Source: Bacteroidota bacterium
GTDB taxonomy: Bacteria; Bacteroidota; Bacteroidia; Bacteroidales; VadinHA17
Assembly: GCA_021816545.1 (NCBI GenBank)
Contig: JAKAXP010000001.1
Location: 1-36,915 of the forward strand
Reading direction: 5' to 3'
DNA: 36,915 bases
Both the position numbers and the translations under genes were made by a program. How positions within the stretch are numbered: position 1 is the first letter of the stretch; the number at the start of each line of letters is the position of its first letter. The notes under the pieces were generated by a model. The model was given only the letters and a program-made list of their open reading frames with translations. It did no database searches and was not told the DNA's origin. Below, piece by piece: positions 24,480-32,659 of the stretch.

Positions 24480-25823
24480 ATGGATGAATTTCGCTTCAAT
24501 ACTCCCCGTGAGAAGGGGAAGATCGATTCCCTGGCCGCTGACATCCTTAAAAACGTCAGGATCAATGCCTCGTTCCTCCTGTGGATGGGATTTCTATTCA
24601 CACTTCTGGCCGCCTGTCTGTTCGCCTACACAATACAGCTCAGGAAGGGACTGGGCGTAACCGGGCTTCGTGATTTTACAAGCTGGGGCATGTATATTGC
24701 CAACTTCGTATTCTTCGTGGCTACCAGCCTCTGCGGGATGCTGATCAGCTCGGTACTCGGGCTTATCGGGTACAGGTGGGTCAAACCCATTTCGCGAATA
24801 GCGGAGATAATTGCAATAGCATTTGCAGCCGTGGCCGGACTTGTCATCATCTCTGACATGGGTCGCCCTGACAGGCTTCCCTATGTCTTCATGTTCGGAA
24901 GAGTGCAGTCGCCAATACTGTGGGACGTGACTGTTGTTACAACCTACTTCGTGCTGAGCATGCTGCTGTGGTTCTTCCCGATGGTTCCGGACCTGGCAAT
25001 TGCAAAGGACAGGCTTGAAGGGAGGCCAAAGTTCCTTGTGAAGGCATATGAGATACTTTCTGTCAGGTGGATGCATCATGAAAAGCAGTACCATTTACTG
25101 GGCCAGGCAGTAAGGATACTTCTGATACTTATTATTCCCACTGCCTTTGCAATACACACCGTCACCTCATGGCTTTTCGCGGTGACGCCGCGTACAGGCT
25201 GGGACAGCACGATCTTCGGGCCCTACTTCATCTCCGGAGCCTTTGTATCAGGCACCGCAGCGGTGATTATTGCCATGTACTTCTTCAGGGTGAACTACAG
25301 GCTTGAGAAGTACCTTAATACCGAGACCTTTGAGAAGATGGGAAGGGTGATGGTACTTGTGGCTATAGTTTATTTCTATTTTAACCTCAATGAGTTTCTT
25401 GTTCCGGGCTACAAACTTAAGACCGGTGATGCCATTCATCTGCGTGAGCTCTTCACAGGCCACTACGCTGCCCTTTTCTGGGGCATCCAGCTGTTCGGGC
25501 TTATTATTCCGGCCATACTGCTGTTATTCAAGCAGATTCGCCGGCCGCTCCCCATGATGGTCATCTCACTCTTCGTGCTGGTTGGCTCCTGGTTCAAGAG
25601 ATTCATAATCGTTGTTCCTCCGCAGGGGCATCCCAACCTCCCGATACAGAATGTGCCGGTTGAGTGGGTGGTTTACAAACCGACTCTCATCGAGACGGCA
25701 GTGACAGTGGCTTCAATAGTCCTGGTGCTGATAATAATTACAATACTCTCCAAACTGTTCCCGGTTATCCCCATCTGGGAGATGGCGGAGGAAGAGAACG
25801 GAAAAGATAAAATTTCGGAATAA
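24480..25823 (+). CDS. nrfD: NrfD/PsrC-family quinol-binding membrane protein (ActC-like)
   Basis: The 447-residue protein has about ten transmembrane helices and the family's typical segments: the amphipathic start (NTPREKGKIDSLAADIL), WGMYIANFVFFVATSLCGM in an early helix, and ISDMGRPDRLPYVFMFGR. NrfD-type proteins hold a menaquinol site near the periplasmic face and are partners of four-cluster iron-sulfur proteins, as with the gene just upstream. Size and helix number are closer to ActC of alternative complex III (about 10 TM) than to eight-helix PsrC. The neighbours (cytochrome c, oxidase) suggest menaquinol oxidation and electron passage to the oxidase. The symbol is a family label only. 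Confidence 0.88.
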   Translation: MDEFRFNTPREKGKIDSLAADILKNVRINASFLLWMGFLFTLLAACLFAYTIQLRKGLGVTGLRDFTSWGMYIANFVFFVATSLCGMLISSVLGLIGYRWVKPISRIAEIIAIAFAAVAGLVIISDMGRPDRLPYVFMFGRVQSPILWDVTVVTTYFVLSMLLWFFPMVPDLAIAKDRLEGRPKFLVKAYEILSVRWMHHEKQYHLLGQAVRILLILIIPTAFAIHTVTSWLFAVTPRTGWDSTIFGPYFISGAFVSGTAAVIIAMYFFRVNYRLEKYLNTETFEKMGRVMVLVAIVYFYFNLNEFLVPGYKLKTGDAIHLRELFTGHYAALFWGIQLFGLIIPAILLLFKQIRRPLPMMVISLFVLVGSWFKRFIIVVPPQGHPNLPIQNVPVEWVVYKPTLIETAVTVASIVLVLIIITILSKLFPVIPIWEMAEEENGKDKISE

Positions 25824-25841
25824 CAGTAAATCCAGAGTATT

Positions 25842-26786
25842 ATGAGATTTTTCACGGTTTTGATATTGAGCCTTTTGCTGGTTCCATCGATGGCCCAGGA
25901 CCCTGATTGGGTTGTTCCGGAGGACAGGAAGGGCAGGCTAAGCACCTTCCCCTTCACCGATGAGACCAGGAAAGAAGGTGAGCGGCTGTACCAGGTTAAC
26001 TGTCACTCATGCCACGGTGACCCCGGGAGGAACAACTACATAGCTCTGCAGCCCCCTCCCGGAGACCCGGCCACGGAAAAGATACAGAATAACAGTGATG
26101 GTGAAATATTCCACAAGGTAACCACGGGTCGCGGTCCGATGCCATCATTCCGCAGTGTGCTTACCACCGAGGAAATCTGGAAGGTTGTATCATATATAAG
26201 AAGTTTCAACCGCAACTATGTCCAGAAAGTGATGCAGGTTATTACGTCCTCAGCGTACCCGGGTGCGGTGATCAGTATGAAGCTTGCCTGGGATGATGCG
26301 GCAAAGCTGGTATCAGTGATTGCCACGGCAACCGGCGAAACCGGCAGCGTGCCTGTGACAGGTGCCGGGGTAAGACTGATGGCGGGAAGATATTTCGGCA
26401 TGATGCAGGTTGATGAGGAGAAGGTCACCGACAACAGCGGAACAGCCCTCTTTGCCACACCTGAAGGATTGCCCGGAGACACGGCGGGAAACATCCGCTT
26501 TAGTGCCCAGTTCACTGATGAGCAGACCTTCGGAAGCGTTTCAAAGGACACAGTTCTGAGGGCCGGTGTGGTAACCGTTCCTGTTAGCCTCACGGCAAAG
26601 AGAGCCATGTGGAACACAGTCAGGAAAGCCCCCGTGTGGGTCATACTTGCATACGGTCTCGGCGTGCTTGCAGTGTGGGGATTCATACTCCTTGTAATGC
26701 TGAAACTGAGAGACATCTTCACTGTGGGCACAGCTCTTCAGGAGCGGCTCCAGGCATCAGGCAATGAAACAACAACAAACAACTGA
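25842..26786 (+). CDS. Membrane-anchored monohaem cytochrome c
   Basis: The 314-residue product has a Sec signal (cleavage near SMAQ, residue 19), one class-I cytochrome c domain with C54-H-S-C57-H58 and the axial methionine M100 in RGPMPSF, then a domain of about 120 residues (130-250) of beta-rich appearance, possibly immunoglobulin-like, and a single C-terminal helix near residues 266-290. It follows the NrfD gene by 18 bp. By position it is the electron acceptor for the FeS-NrfD pair, analogous to the monohaem ActE of alternative complex III, handing electrons to the CoxII haem. The extra beta-rich domain is unusual for ActE. Confidence 0.87.
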   Translation: MRFFTVLILSLLLVPSMAQDPDWVVPEDRKGRLSTFPFTDETRKEGERLYQVNCHSCHGDPGRNNYIALQPPPGDPATEKIQNNSDGEIFHKVTTGRGPMPSFRSVLTTEEIWKVVSYIRSFNRNYVQKVMQVITSSAYPGAVISMKLAWDDAAKLVSVIATATGETGSVPVTGAGVRLMAGRYFGMMQVDEEKVTDNSGTALFATPEGLPGDTAGNIRFSAQFTDEQTFGSVSKDTVLRAGVVTVPVSLTAKRAMWNTVRKAPVWVILAYGLGVLAVWGFILLVMLKLRDIFTVGTALQERLQASGNETTTNN

Positions 26787-26791
26787 CCAAT

Positions 26792-27181
26792 ATGAAACAA
26801 CTTGCCCCGTTAGGCCGCATCCTCTTCGCACTGCCCTTTGCAGTGTTCGGTATCAACCATCTGGTAATGAAGGATTTTTACCTGGGTATGCTGACATCAT
26901 TCATCCCCCTGGGGGCGTATACGATCATCCTGACAGGACTGATAATGATAGCCGTCAGCATCAGCATCATCACCAAAAAGTTCATCAGGCTCTCCACCCT
27001 GGTACTTGCAGGGCTGCTGCTTATTTTCATACTGACAATCCATATCCCGCACCTTCTTGCTGACGGTACGGACAAGACACCCATCCTGATAGCATTGCTG
27101 AAGGACATCTCGCTTATGGGCGGATCGCTGATGATCGCAGGTTACTGCGCTGAAGAAGAATTAAAAAAAGCTGAAAAATGA
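26792..27181 (+). CDS. DoxX-like small membrane protein
   Basis: The 129-residue protein has about four transmembrane helices and resembles the DoxX family (start GRILFALPFAVFGINHL, later IPHLL). No catalytic or metal site is visible. The gene begins 5 bp after the cytochrome c stop and its own TGA overlaps the SCO start by four bases (ATGA), so it is an integral part of the operon. Members of this family are often found next to respiratory genes, but the role is unknown; a subunit or assembly function in the electron-transfer complex is possible. Confidence 0.8.
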   Translation: MKQLAPLGRILFALPFAVFGINHLVMKDFYLGMLTSFIPLGAYTIILTGLIMIAVSISIITKKFIRLSTLVLAGLLLIFILTIHIPHLLADGTDKTPILIALLKDISLMGGSLMIAGYCAEEELKKAEK

Positions 27182-27960
27182 AGATACTGAGAGTTGCAGC
27201 CGTCGTGACGGGCATCTTTATCCTTTCGCCTTCAGGCGCACAGGAGATAAAGACTGCAGGCTATAAACAGCCCGAACCGGAAATAGGTGTTGTAGAGCAC
27301 CTTGGCGACACCATTCCGCTTGACCTGTGGTTTTACAATGAAAACAGTGAGCAGGTTACCCTCAGGTCTCTTATTGACAGGCCGACGATAATGAGTTTCG
27401 TCTACTTTGACTGCCCCAACCTCTGCAGCCCGCTGATGGATGGCATTGCAGATGTGGTCAGCAAGATGGACATGACACTGGGGACCGACTTCAGGATCAT
27501 CACTATCAGTTTCAACACGAGTGATACGCCGGAGAAGGCCAGGGAGAAAAAACAGAATTTTGTACAGAGGATCAGCAAGGAGAACCAGAAAGACTGGATT
27601 TACCTGACTGGAACCCAGGAGAATATAAGTGCCATAACGGCGGCGGCAGGATATAAATACACGCCCCAGGGGCTTGACTTTGCGCATCCGTCGGTGATTA
27701 TGGTGGTAAGCCCTGCAGGGAAGATCACCCGGTACCTGTACGGACTCACCTATCTTCCCTTTGACGTCAAGATGGCAATAATTGAGGCCCAGAAGGGTAT
27801 TGCGAGGCCCACCTCGAACAAGATACTTGAATACTGTTTTGCATATAACCCGGCAAGCAAGACTTATACTCTCCAGGTTACAAGGATTGTAGGCATCATA
27901 ACAATCTTCTTCCTGGTTCTGATTATGATCGTACTGCTTGCCAGGAGAAGGAAAAAATAA
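27178..27960 (+). CDS. SCO1/SenC-family copper chaperone with C-terminal membrane anchor
   Basis: The 260-residue protein has a Sec signal (cleavage near SGAQ) and a thioredoxin-like SCO domain: copper ligands C79-P-N-L-C83 (after SFVYFDCP) and H170 in FAHPSVIMV. A transmembrane helix at the C-terminus (about 236-255) ends in a basic tail. SCO proteins insert copper into the CuA site of cytochrome oxidase or reduce its cysteines; here the CuA-bearing CoxII is four genes downstream. The start overlaps the DoxX-like gene by four bases. The C-terminal anchor instead of an N-terminal one is common in Bacteroidota SCO proteins. Confidence 0.9.
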   Translation: MKILRVAAVVTGIFILSPSGAQEIKTAGYKQPEPEIGVVEHLGDTIPLDLWFYNENSEQVTLRSLIDRPTIMSFVYFDCPNLCSPLMDGIADVVSKMDMTLGTDFRIITISFNTSDTPEKAREKKQNFVQRISKENQKDWIYLTGTQENISAITAAAGYKYTPQGLDFAHPSVIMVVSPAGKITRYLYGLTYLPFDVKMAIIEAQKGIARPTSNKILEYCFAYNPASKTYTLQVTRIVGIITIFFLVLIMIVLLARRRKK

Positions 27961-27970
27961 GAGGATGACT

Positions 27971-29590
27971 ATGGGAAACGACACACAGCCAAGTTACCTG
28001 GAATACCAGGGCAAGCACAAGGGGTTGGCAGGATGGCTGCTAAGCACCGATCACAAGCGGATAGGGCTCCTCTATCTCTATGCCATTATAGTATTTTTCT
28101 TCGTTGCGGCGTTCCTGGGTCTTCTCATGCGCATCGAGCTGATAGCGCCGGGAAAGACCATCATGGAACCCCAGACCTATAACGGGTTGTTCACAATTCA
28201 TGGGATCATCATGATCTTCGTGATAGTGATACCTGGTATGGCGGCAGTCTTCGGGAACTTCTTCCTGCCGATCATGATCGGTGCAAGGGATGTGGCTTTC
28301 CCGAAGCTGAATCTCTTCTCATGGTACCTGTATATCACGGGGGCTCTGCTCGGAGTGCTTTCACAGTTCATAGGCAACGGGCCGCCTGATACCGGGTGGA
28401 CTTTCTACGTGCCTTACAGCGTGGAGTCTGACACAAGCGTTATCTGGGCCCTTACGGCAGCTTTCATACTCGGATTTTCATCCATTCTGACCGGGCTTAA
28501 CTTCATAGTTACTATTCACAGGCTGAGGGCCCCGGGGATGAAATGGATGAGAATGCCACTTTTCCCATGGGCAATATATGCAACTGCTTGGACGCAGGTA
28601 CTGGCAACGCCAATTATCGGGATAACCCTGCTTATGGTGATTGCAGAGAGGGTCCTCAACATCGGCTTTTTTGACCCGGCGCTGGGTGGTGACCCGCTGC
28701 TGTACCAGCATCTGTTCTGGATTTACTCTCATCCGGCCGTTTACATTATGATACTGCCTGCTATGGGAGTTGTAACCGAGATTTTCCCCACATTCAGCCA
28801 GAAGCCGGTATTCGGTTATACTGCTATTATGATCTCCAGCCTTGCAATTGCACTTGTCGGCTATTTTGTCTGGGGGCATCATATGTTCACGGCCGGGATG
28901 AGCTATTACGCACGGTGGTTCTTTTCATTCCTCACCTTCATTGTGGCAATACCAAGCGCCATCAAGGTATTCAACTGGATATCCACCATGTACGGCGGAT
29001 CAATTGACCTCAAGCCGCCATTGCTGTACGCAATTGCATTCATTTTCCTGTTCATGATCGGTGGGTTCACCGGTCTGGTGCTGGGTTCACTTGCAACAAA
29101 CGTGCAGACACATGACACAGCGTTTGTGGTGGCTCATTTCCATTATATAATCTTCGGGGGGATGGGATTTGCGTTCTTTGCAGGGATTCACTACTGGTAC
29201 CCGAAGATGTTTGGAAAGATGTACAATAACCGGGTGGCAAACATTGCCTGGGGATTCAATTTCATCGGGTTCAACTTGCTTTACTTCCCCCATTTCATCC
29301 TGGGAATACAGGGAATGCCAAGACGGTCATATGATTACCTGCCGCAGTTCCATACGGGGCACTTCATTTCGACGATAGGGGCATTCATACTTATTGCCGG
29401 TATGTTGTTAATGCTGTTCAATTTCATCAGGGCAGGCAGGCGGGGCATCAAGGCTCCGGCCAACCCATGGCACGGTGTGACCCTTGAGTGGAAGATACCC
29501 TCTCCCCCGCCCCATGAAAACTTTGAGGAGATTCCTGAAATAACCTCCAAACCGTATTTCTTCGGAAGCAGCGATAAAACCAAACAGTAG
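27971..29590 (+). CDS. ctaD: Cytochrome c oxidase subunit I, A2-type haem-copper oxidase
   Basis: I chose the ATG at 27971, preceded by AAGAGG; a nearby ATG at 27965 is also possible. From it the protein is 539 residues with about 12 helices. Ligands are intact: haem a H77 and H391, CuB H254, H303 and H304, haem a3 H389, and the crosslinked Tyr in Y252-S-H-P-A-V-Y258. The D-channel glutamate found in HPEVY of type A1 enzymes is absent (A256), and the YSHPxVY motif is the mark of the A2 subfamily. The enzyme reduces O2 and pumps protons. It follows the SCO gene closely and is followed 7 bp later by CoxIII. Confidence 0.95.
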   Translation: MGNDTQPSYLEYQGKHKGLAGWLLSTDHKRIGLLYLYAIIVFFFVAAFLGLLMRIELIAPGKTIMEPQTYNGLFTIHGIIMIFVIVIPGMAAVFGNFFLPIMIGARDVAFPKLNLFSWYLYITGALLGVLSQFIGNGPPDTGWTFYVPYSVESDTSVIWALTAAFILGFSSILTGLNFIVTIHRLRAPGMKWMRMPLFPWAIYATAWTQVLATPIIGITLLMVIAERVLNIGFFDPALGGDPLLYQHLFWIYSHPAVYIMILPAMGVVTEIFPTFSQKPVFGYTAIMISSLAIALVGYFVWGHHMFTAGMSYYARWFFSFLTFIVAIPSAIKVFNWISTMYGGSIDLKPPLLYAIAFIFLFMIGGFTGLVLGSLATNVQTHDTAFVVAHFHYIIFGGMGFAFFAGIHYWYPKMFGKMYNNRVANIAWGFNFIGFNLLYFPHFILGIQGMPRRSYDYLPQFHTGHFISTIGAFILIAGMLLMLFNFIRAGRRGIKAPANPWHGVTLEWKIPSPPPHENFEEIPEITSKPYFFGSSDKTKQ

Positions 29591-29597
29591 CCGTTCC

Positions 29598-30212
29598 ATG
29601 ACAGAAAATCACACTCACACAGAACATATTGACAGCGAGACTGGTAAGCTGGGGATGTGGATATTCCTCTTCACCGAGCTGTTCCTGTTCGGGGGGCTAT
29701 TCCTGGTCTATGCTATCTTCAGGGCAAAGTATTCGGCTGATTTCCATCACGGTGCGGCGGAACTGAATGCCTTCATCGGGGCAATAAACACAGTCTTCCT
29801 GCTGATAAGCAGTATGACTGTTGCCGGGGCACTGACGGCAATGCAGAAGGGCGACAGACGGATGACCATGCTTCTGCTTACAGTGACACTCATGCTGGCT
29901 GCGCTGTTCCTCCTAAACAAGTATTTCGAGTGGTCTCACAAATTTGAATATCACATCTGGCCGGGTTCACCTGTACTTAAGAATATGCCTCAGGGAGAGT
30001 TGCTCTTCTTCGGTCTTTACTACATGATGACAGGTCTGCATGCATTGCACGTGATTGTAGGTATGGTGCTGCTGTCAATCAATCTGGTGAAAGTAAAGGC
30101 GGGTACGGTTAACGCCGGGAGGTACGTGATACTGGAGAACAGCGCCCTTTACTGGCATCTTGTTGACCTGATCTGGATATTCCTTTTCCCGCTTCTGTAC
30201 CTTATAACATAA
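29598..30212 (+). CDS. ctaE: Cytochrome c oxidase subunit III
   Basis: The 204-residue protein has a short hydrophilic N-terminus (EHIDSETGKLGMWIFLFTE) and five transmembrane helices, matching the short bacterial CoxIII lacking the first two helices. Family hallmarks are the glutamate in LFTELFLFGG, NYFEW-like KYFEWSHKF, and the 'MMTGLHALHVIVGM' helix with 'YWHLVDLIWIFLFPLLYL' at the end. It stabilises the binuclear subunit I and lies between the CoxI and CoxIV genes, with gaps of 7 bp on each side. Confidence 0.92.
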   Translation: MTENHTHTEHIDSETGKLGMWIFLFTELFLFGGLFLVYAIFRAKYSADFHHGAAELNAFIGAINTVFLLISSMTVAGALTAMQKGDRRMTMLLLTVTLMLAALFLLNKYFEWSHKFEYHIWPGSPVLKNMPQGELLFFGLYYMMTGLHALHVIVGMVLLSINLVKVKAGTVNAGRYVILENSALYWHLVDLIWIFLFPLLYLIT

Positions 30213-30219
30213 CCGACTG

Positions 30220-30504
30220 ATGAAAGACGAAAAGCAACATATATCATCATATGCGTCACTTACAGTGGTGCTTGTGATACTTCTTACCCTGACAACAATT
30301 TCAGTGCTTGTCACGGGGATTCATCTGGGTCCGGTTACGGTTGCAGTTGCACTGGTCATTGCCAGTGTCAAGGTAGCAATAGTCATAACCCAGTTCATGC
30401 ATCTCAGGTTCGAAAACCTGTTCCTGAAGCTGGCAGTCTCGGGGGTGTTCACACTCTTCGCGCTTGTCATCCTGATAACATTCATAGATTACTTTTTCAG
30501 ATAA
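30220..30504 (+). CDS. Cytochrome c oxidase subunit IV (bacterial COX4_pro)
   Basis: The 94-residue protein has three transmembrane helices and the family's central motif VKVAIVITQFMHLRFEN. It corresponds to the small prokaryotic subunit IV (CaaIV/CyoD-like), an accessory structural subunit of the oxidase. Gaps are 7 bp upstream (CoxIII) and 12 bp downstream (CoxII). Confidence 0.88.
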   Translation: MKDEKQHISSYASLTVVLVILLTLTTISVLVTGIHLGPVTVAVALVIASVKVAIVITQFMHLRFENLFLKLAVSGVFTLFALVILITFIDYFFR

Positions 30505-30516
30505 ACATTTGAAATT

Positions 30517-31464
30517 ATGTTCACAGGTGCATCAAATCTTGCAGAGGGAGTAGACAAGGCGTTCCTGTTCATCTTCATAATCGCCTTCATCTTTATAATC
30601 GGTATCACTGTATTTATGATCTGGACAGTGATACATTTTTCAAGGAAGAAGGGAAAGGAGGCGAAGCAGTTCAGAGGCAGCATGAAGCTGGAGGTGCTGT
30701 GGACTGGCATACCGCTTATCCTTGTAATGCTGATGTTCTGGATCGGATGGAAGGGTTTTGCCCCGATGCGCAAGGTTCCTGCCGATGCGATGGTTGTAAA
30801 GGCCATTGGGAGGATGTGGGAATGGGAGTTCGTGTACAGCGACAGCCTCCGTTCGAAAGAACTGGTGTTGCCTATCAATAAACCGGTTAAGCTTGACCTG
30901 GTTGCGGAGGATGTGAATCACAGCCTCTTCATTCCGGCGTTCAGGGTAAAGGAGGATGTCGTACCCGGGTATGACAACTGGTTATGGTTCACGCCAAACT
31001 ACATAGGCAACTACGAGATACTGTGCACTGAATACTGCGGATTGCTCCACTCAGCCATGGTGTCACAGACGCGAATCGTGGAGCAGGATGAGTATGACAA
31101 ATGGTTCGAGGAGCTTAAGGCTGCATCGTTTGTGCCGGAGCCCGATGGGCTGAAGCTGCTCAGGAGCACAGGCTGCCTGGCATGTCATTCGCTTGACGGA
31201 TCGAAGCTGGTAGGTCCTTCGTTTGCGGGCTTCTACGGGTCGCAGCGGACGGTGACTGCCGGCGGGGCACAGAAAACGGTGACTGCTGATGATGCCTACA
31301 TTAAAAGGTCAATCTATGAACCCAACGAGGAGGTTGTCGAGGGTTACGCGAGGAACCTGATGCAGTCTTACCGGACTCTGCTCACAGAGGAGCAGATAGG
31401 GATCATAACCGAATATCTGAAGACGCTGGTGAAGAATGAAGGAACGCAGGGGGCCGGTCTCTGA
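30517..31464 (+). CDS. ctaC: Cytochrome c oxidase subunit II with fused cytochrome c (caa3 type)
   Basis: The 315-residue protein has two N-terminal helices (about 15-40 and 63-85), a cupredoxin domain with a full CuA site (H135, C170, E172, C174, H178, M181) and a C-terminal cytochrome c domain with C220-L-A-C223-H224 and a candidate axial methionine in NLMQSY. This is the caa3 arrangement, in which electrons enter through the fused haem. In the operon it comes last of the oxidase subunits (order I, III, IV, II), unlike the more usual II-first order. Its end overlaps the ctaB start by 29 bases. Confidence 0.94.
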   Translation: MFTGASNLAEGVDKAFLFIFIIAFIFIIGITVFMIWTVIHFSRKKGKEAKQFRGSMKLEVLWTGIPLILVMLMFWIGWKGFAPMRKVPADAMVVKAIGRMWEWEFVYSDSLRSKELVLPINKPVKLDLVAEDVNHSLFIPAFRVKEDVVPGYDNWLWFTPNYIGNYEILCTEYCGLLHSAMVSQTRIVEQDEYDKWFEELKAASFVPEPDGLKLLRSTGCLACHSLDGSKLVGPSFAGFYGSQRTVTAGGAQKTVTADDAYIKRSIYEPNEEVVEGYARNLMQSYRTLLTEEQIGIITEYLKTLVKNEGTQGAGL

Positions 31465-32344
31465 CATTGCGGAGCTCTCCCGGTGGAAGCTTTCGCTGGC
31501 GGTTGCTTTCTCAGCAGTGACGGGGTACCTGCTGTATGCCGGCAGTGGCAGGGGGAGTGCCTTGCTTCCTGGCTATCATCTTTACGATTCTGCCGTGACG
31601 GTTGGCGTTTTGCTGGCGGGTGCGGGCGTATTCCTTCTCTCTGCCGGTGCATCGGCGCTGAACCAGTACACGGAGAGGAGGAGTGACGCGGTTATGGAGC
31701 GCACTGCCGGCAGGCCGTTGCCTTCGGGGCGTATGGCGCCGCCGGCCGCCATGGTGACGGCGGTGATCATGCTGGCCGCAGGGATTGTTGTTCTGGCCCG
31801 CGGCGGCACGTGGCCGGTGTTGCTAGGTGCCTTCAATGTCATCCTCTACAACCTCATCTACACCGGCCTCAAGAAGAAGACCACACTTGCAATCATACCC
31901 GGTGCCCTCGTAGGGGCCGTGCCGCCGCTGATAGGCTATACCGCGGCCGGCGGCGCCATGACCGACACCCGCCTCCTGCTGTTCGCACTGTTCATGTTCC
32001 TCTGGCAGATGCCCCACTTCTGGCTCCTGCTTGTAAGGTACGGCGAGGAATATGAAAAGGCAGGCATCAAAACGCTTCGTCAGCGGATGGATGACAGATC
32101 AATAAGGCGCCTGATAATGGCCTGGATCACCGGATCATCCCTCCTTCTCTGGATACTGACCGCCATATTAATGCCCTTCAGCAGCATAGCAGCACTGACC
32201 CTGCTACTCCTGAATGCAGTCTTCATAATCGCTTTTTCAGTAATCACCAGGGCGGACTTTGCCGGCACACGGTCAAAGTATGCTTTTGTAGCCTTCAACT
32301 CCTTTACGGCCCTGGTAATGATAATACTGATTGCATTTGCCTGA
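31436..32344 (+). CDS. ctaB: Haem O synthase (protoheme IX farnesyltransferase)
   Basis: The 302-residue membrane protein has about eight to nine helices and the UbiA-family motif N76-QYTERRS-D84-AVMERT-AGR93-PLPSG, which binds farnesyl diphosphate through magnesium; the second acidic region appears as YGEEYEKAGIKTL. It transfers a farnesyl group to haem b to make haem O for the oxidase. No ctaA (haem A synthase) lies in the window. The start overlaps CoxII by 29 bases, and the last four sense codons plus stop (LIAFA-stop region) are part of the first unit of a 43-nt tandem repeat. Confidence 0.92.
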   Translation: MKERRGPVSDIAELSRWKLSLAVAFSAVTGYLLYAGSGRGSALLPGYHLYDSAVTVGVLLAGAGVFLLSAGASALNQYTERRSDAVMERTAGRPLPSGRMAPPAAMVTAVIMLAAGIVVLARGGTWPVLLGAFNVILYNLIYTGLKKKTTLAIIPGALVGAVPPLIGYTAAGGAMTDTRLLLFALFMFLWQMPHFWLLLVRYGEEYEKAGIKTLRQRMDDRSIRRLIMAWITGSSLLLWILTAILMPFSSIAALTLLLLNAVFIIAFSVITRADFAGTRSKYAFVAFNSFTALVMIILIAFA

Positions 32345-32631
32345 CCCCAGGACTGTCATCAGTTGGATACTTAGTGCATTCCTTTGCACCTCGGGCCGGC
32401 AATTATCAGATAATAATTACATTCCCATGCCCCCGGGGCAGGAAGCTGTCCTATACAGATTGCATTTGCCTGACCCCAGGACTGTCATCAGTTGGATACT
32501 TAGTGCATTCCTTTGCACCTCGGGCCGGCAATTATCAGATAATAATTACATTCCCATGCCACGGGGCAGGAAGCTGTCCTATACAGATTGCATTCCCCTG
32601 CCCCCGGGCTGGAAGCCTTAAGAAAATACGA
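32332..32631. repeat. Higher-order tandem repeat: 43-nt units in a 129-nt block, about 2.3 blocks
   Basis: Units of 43 nt begin with TGCATT or TACATT at 32332, 32375 and 32418 (A, B, C), and again at 32461, 32504, 32547 and 32589 (A', B', C' and a partial fourth copy). The three units differ from each other, but the ABC block (129 nt) is repeated almost exactly: A' and B' are identical to A and B, and C' differs from C by one substitution and one deleted base. The first unit includes the last bases of ctaB and its stop (32342-32344). The repeat fills most of the 315-bp gap up to the next gene. Confidence 0.92.
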
Positions 32632-32659
32632 AATCCTTCAACAAATCAGGAGAGCGACT

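Noticed and set aside
27938..27970. TTG-initiated extension of CoxI overlapping the SCO gene
   Set aside because: It is non-ATG and overlaps the SCO coding end; the ATG at 27971 has a purine-rich stretch before it.
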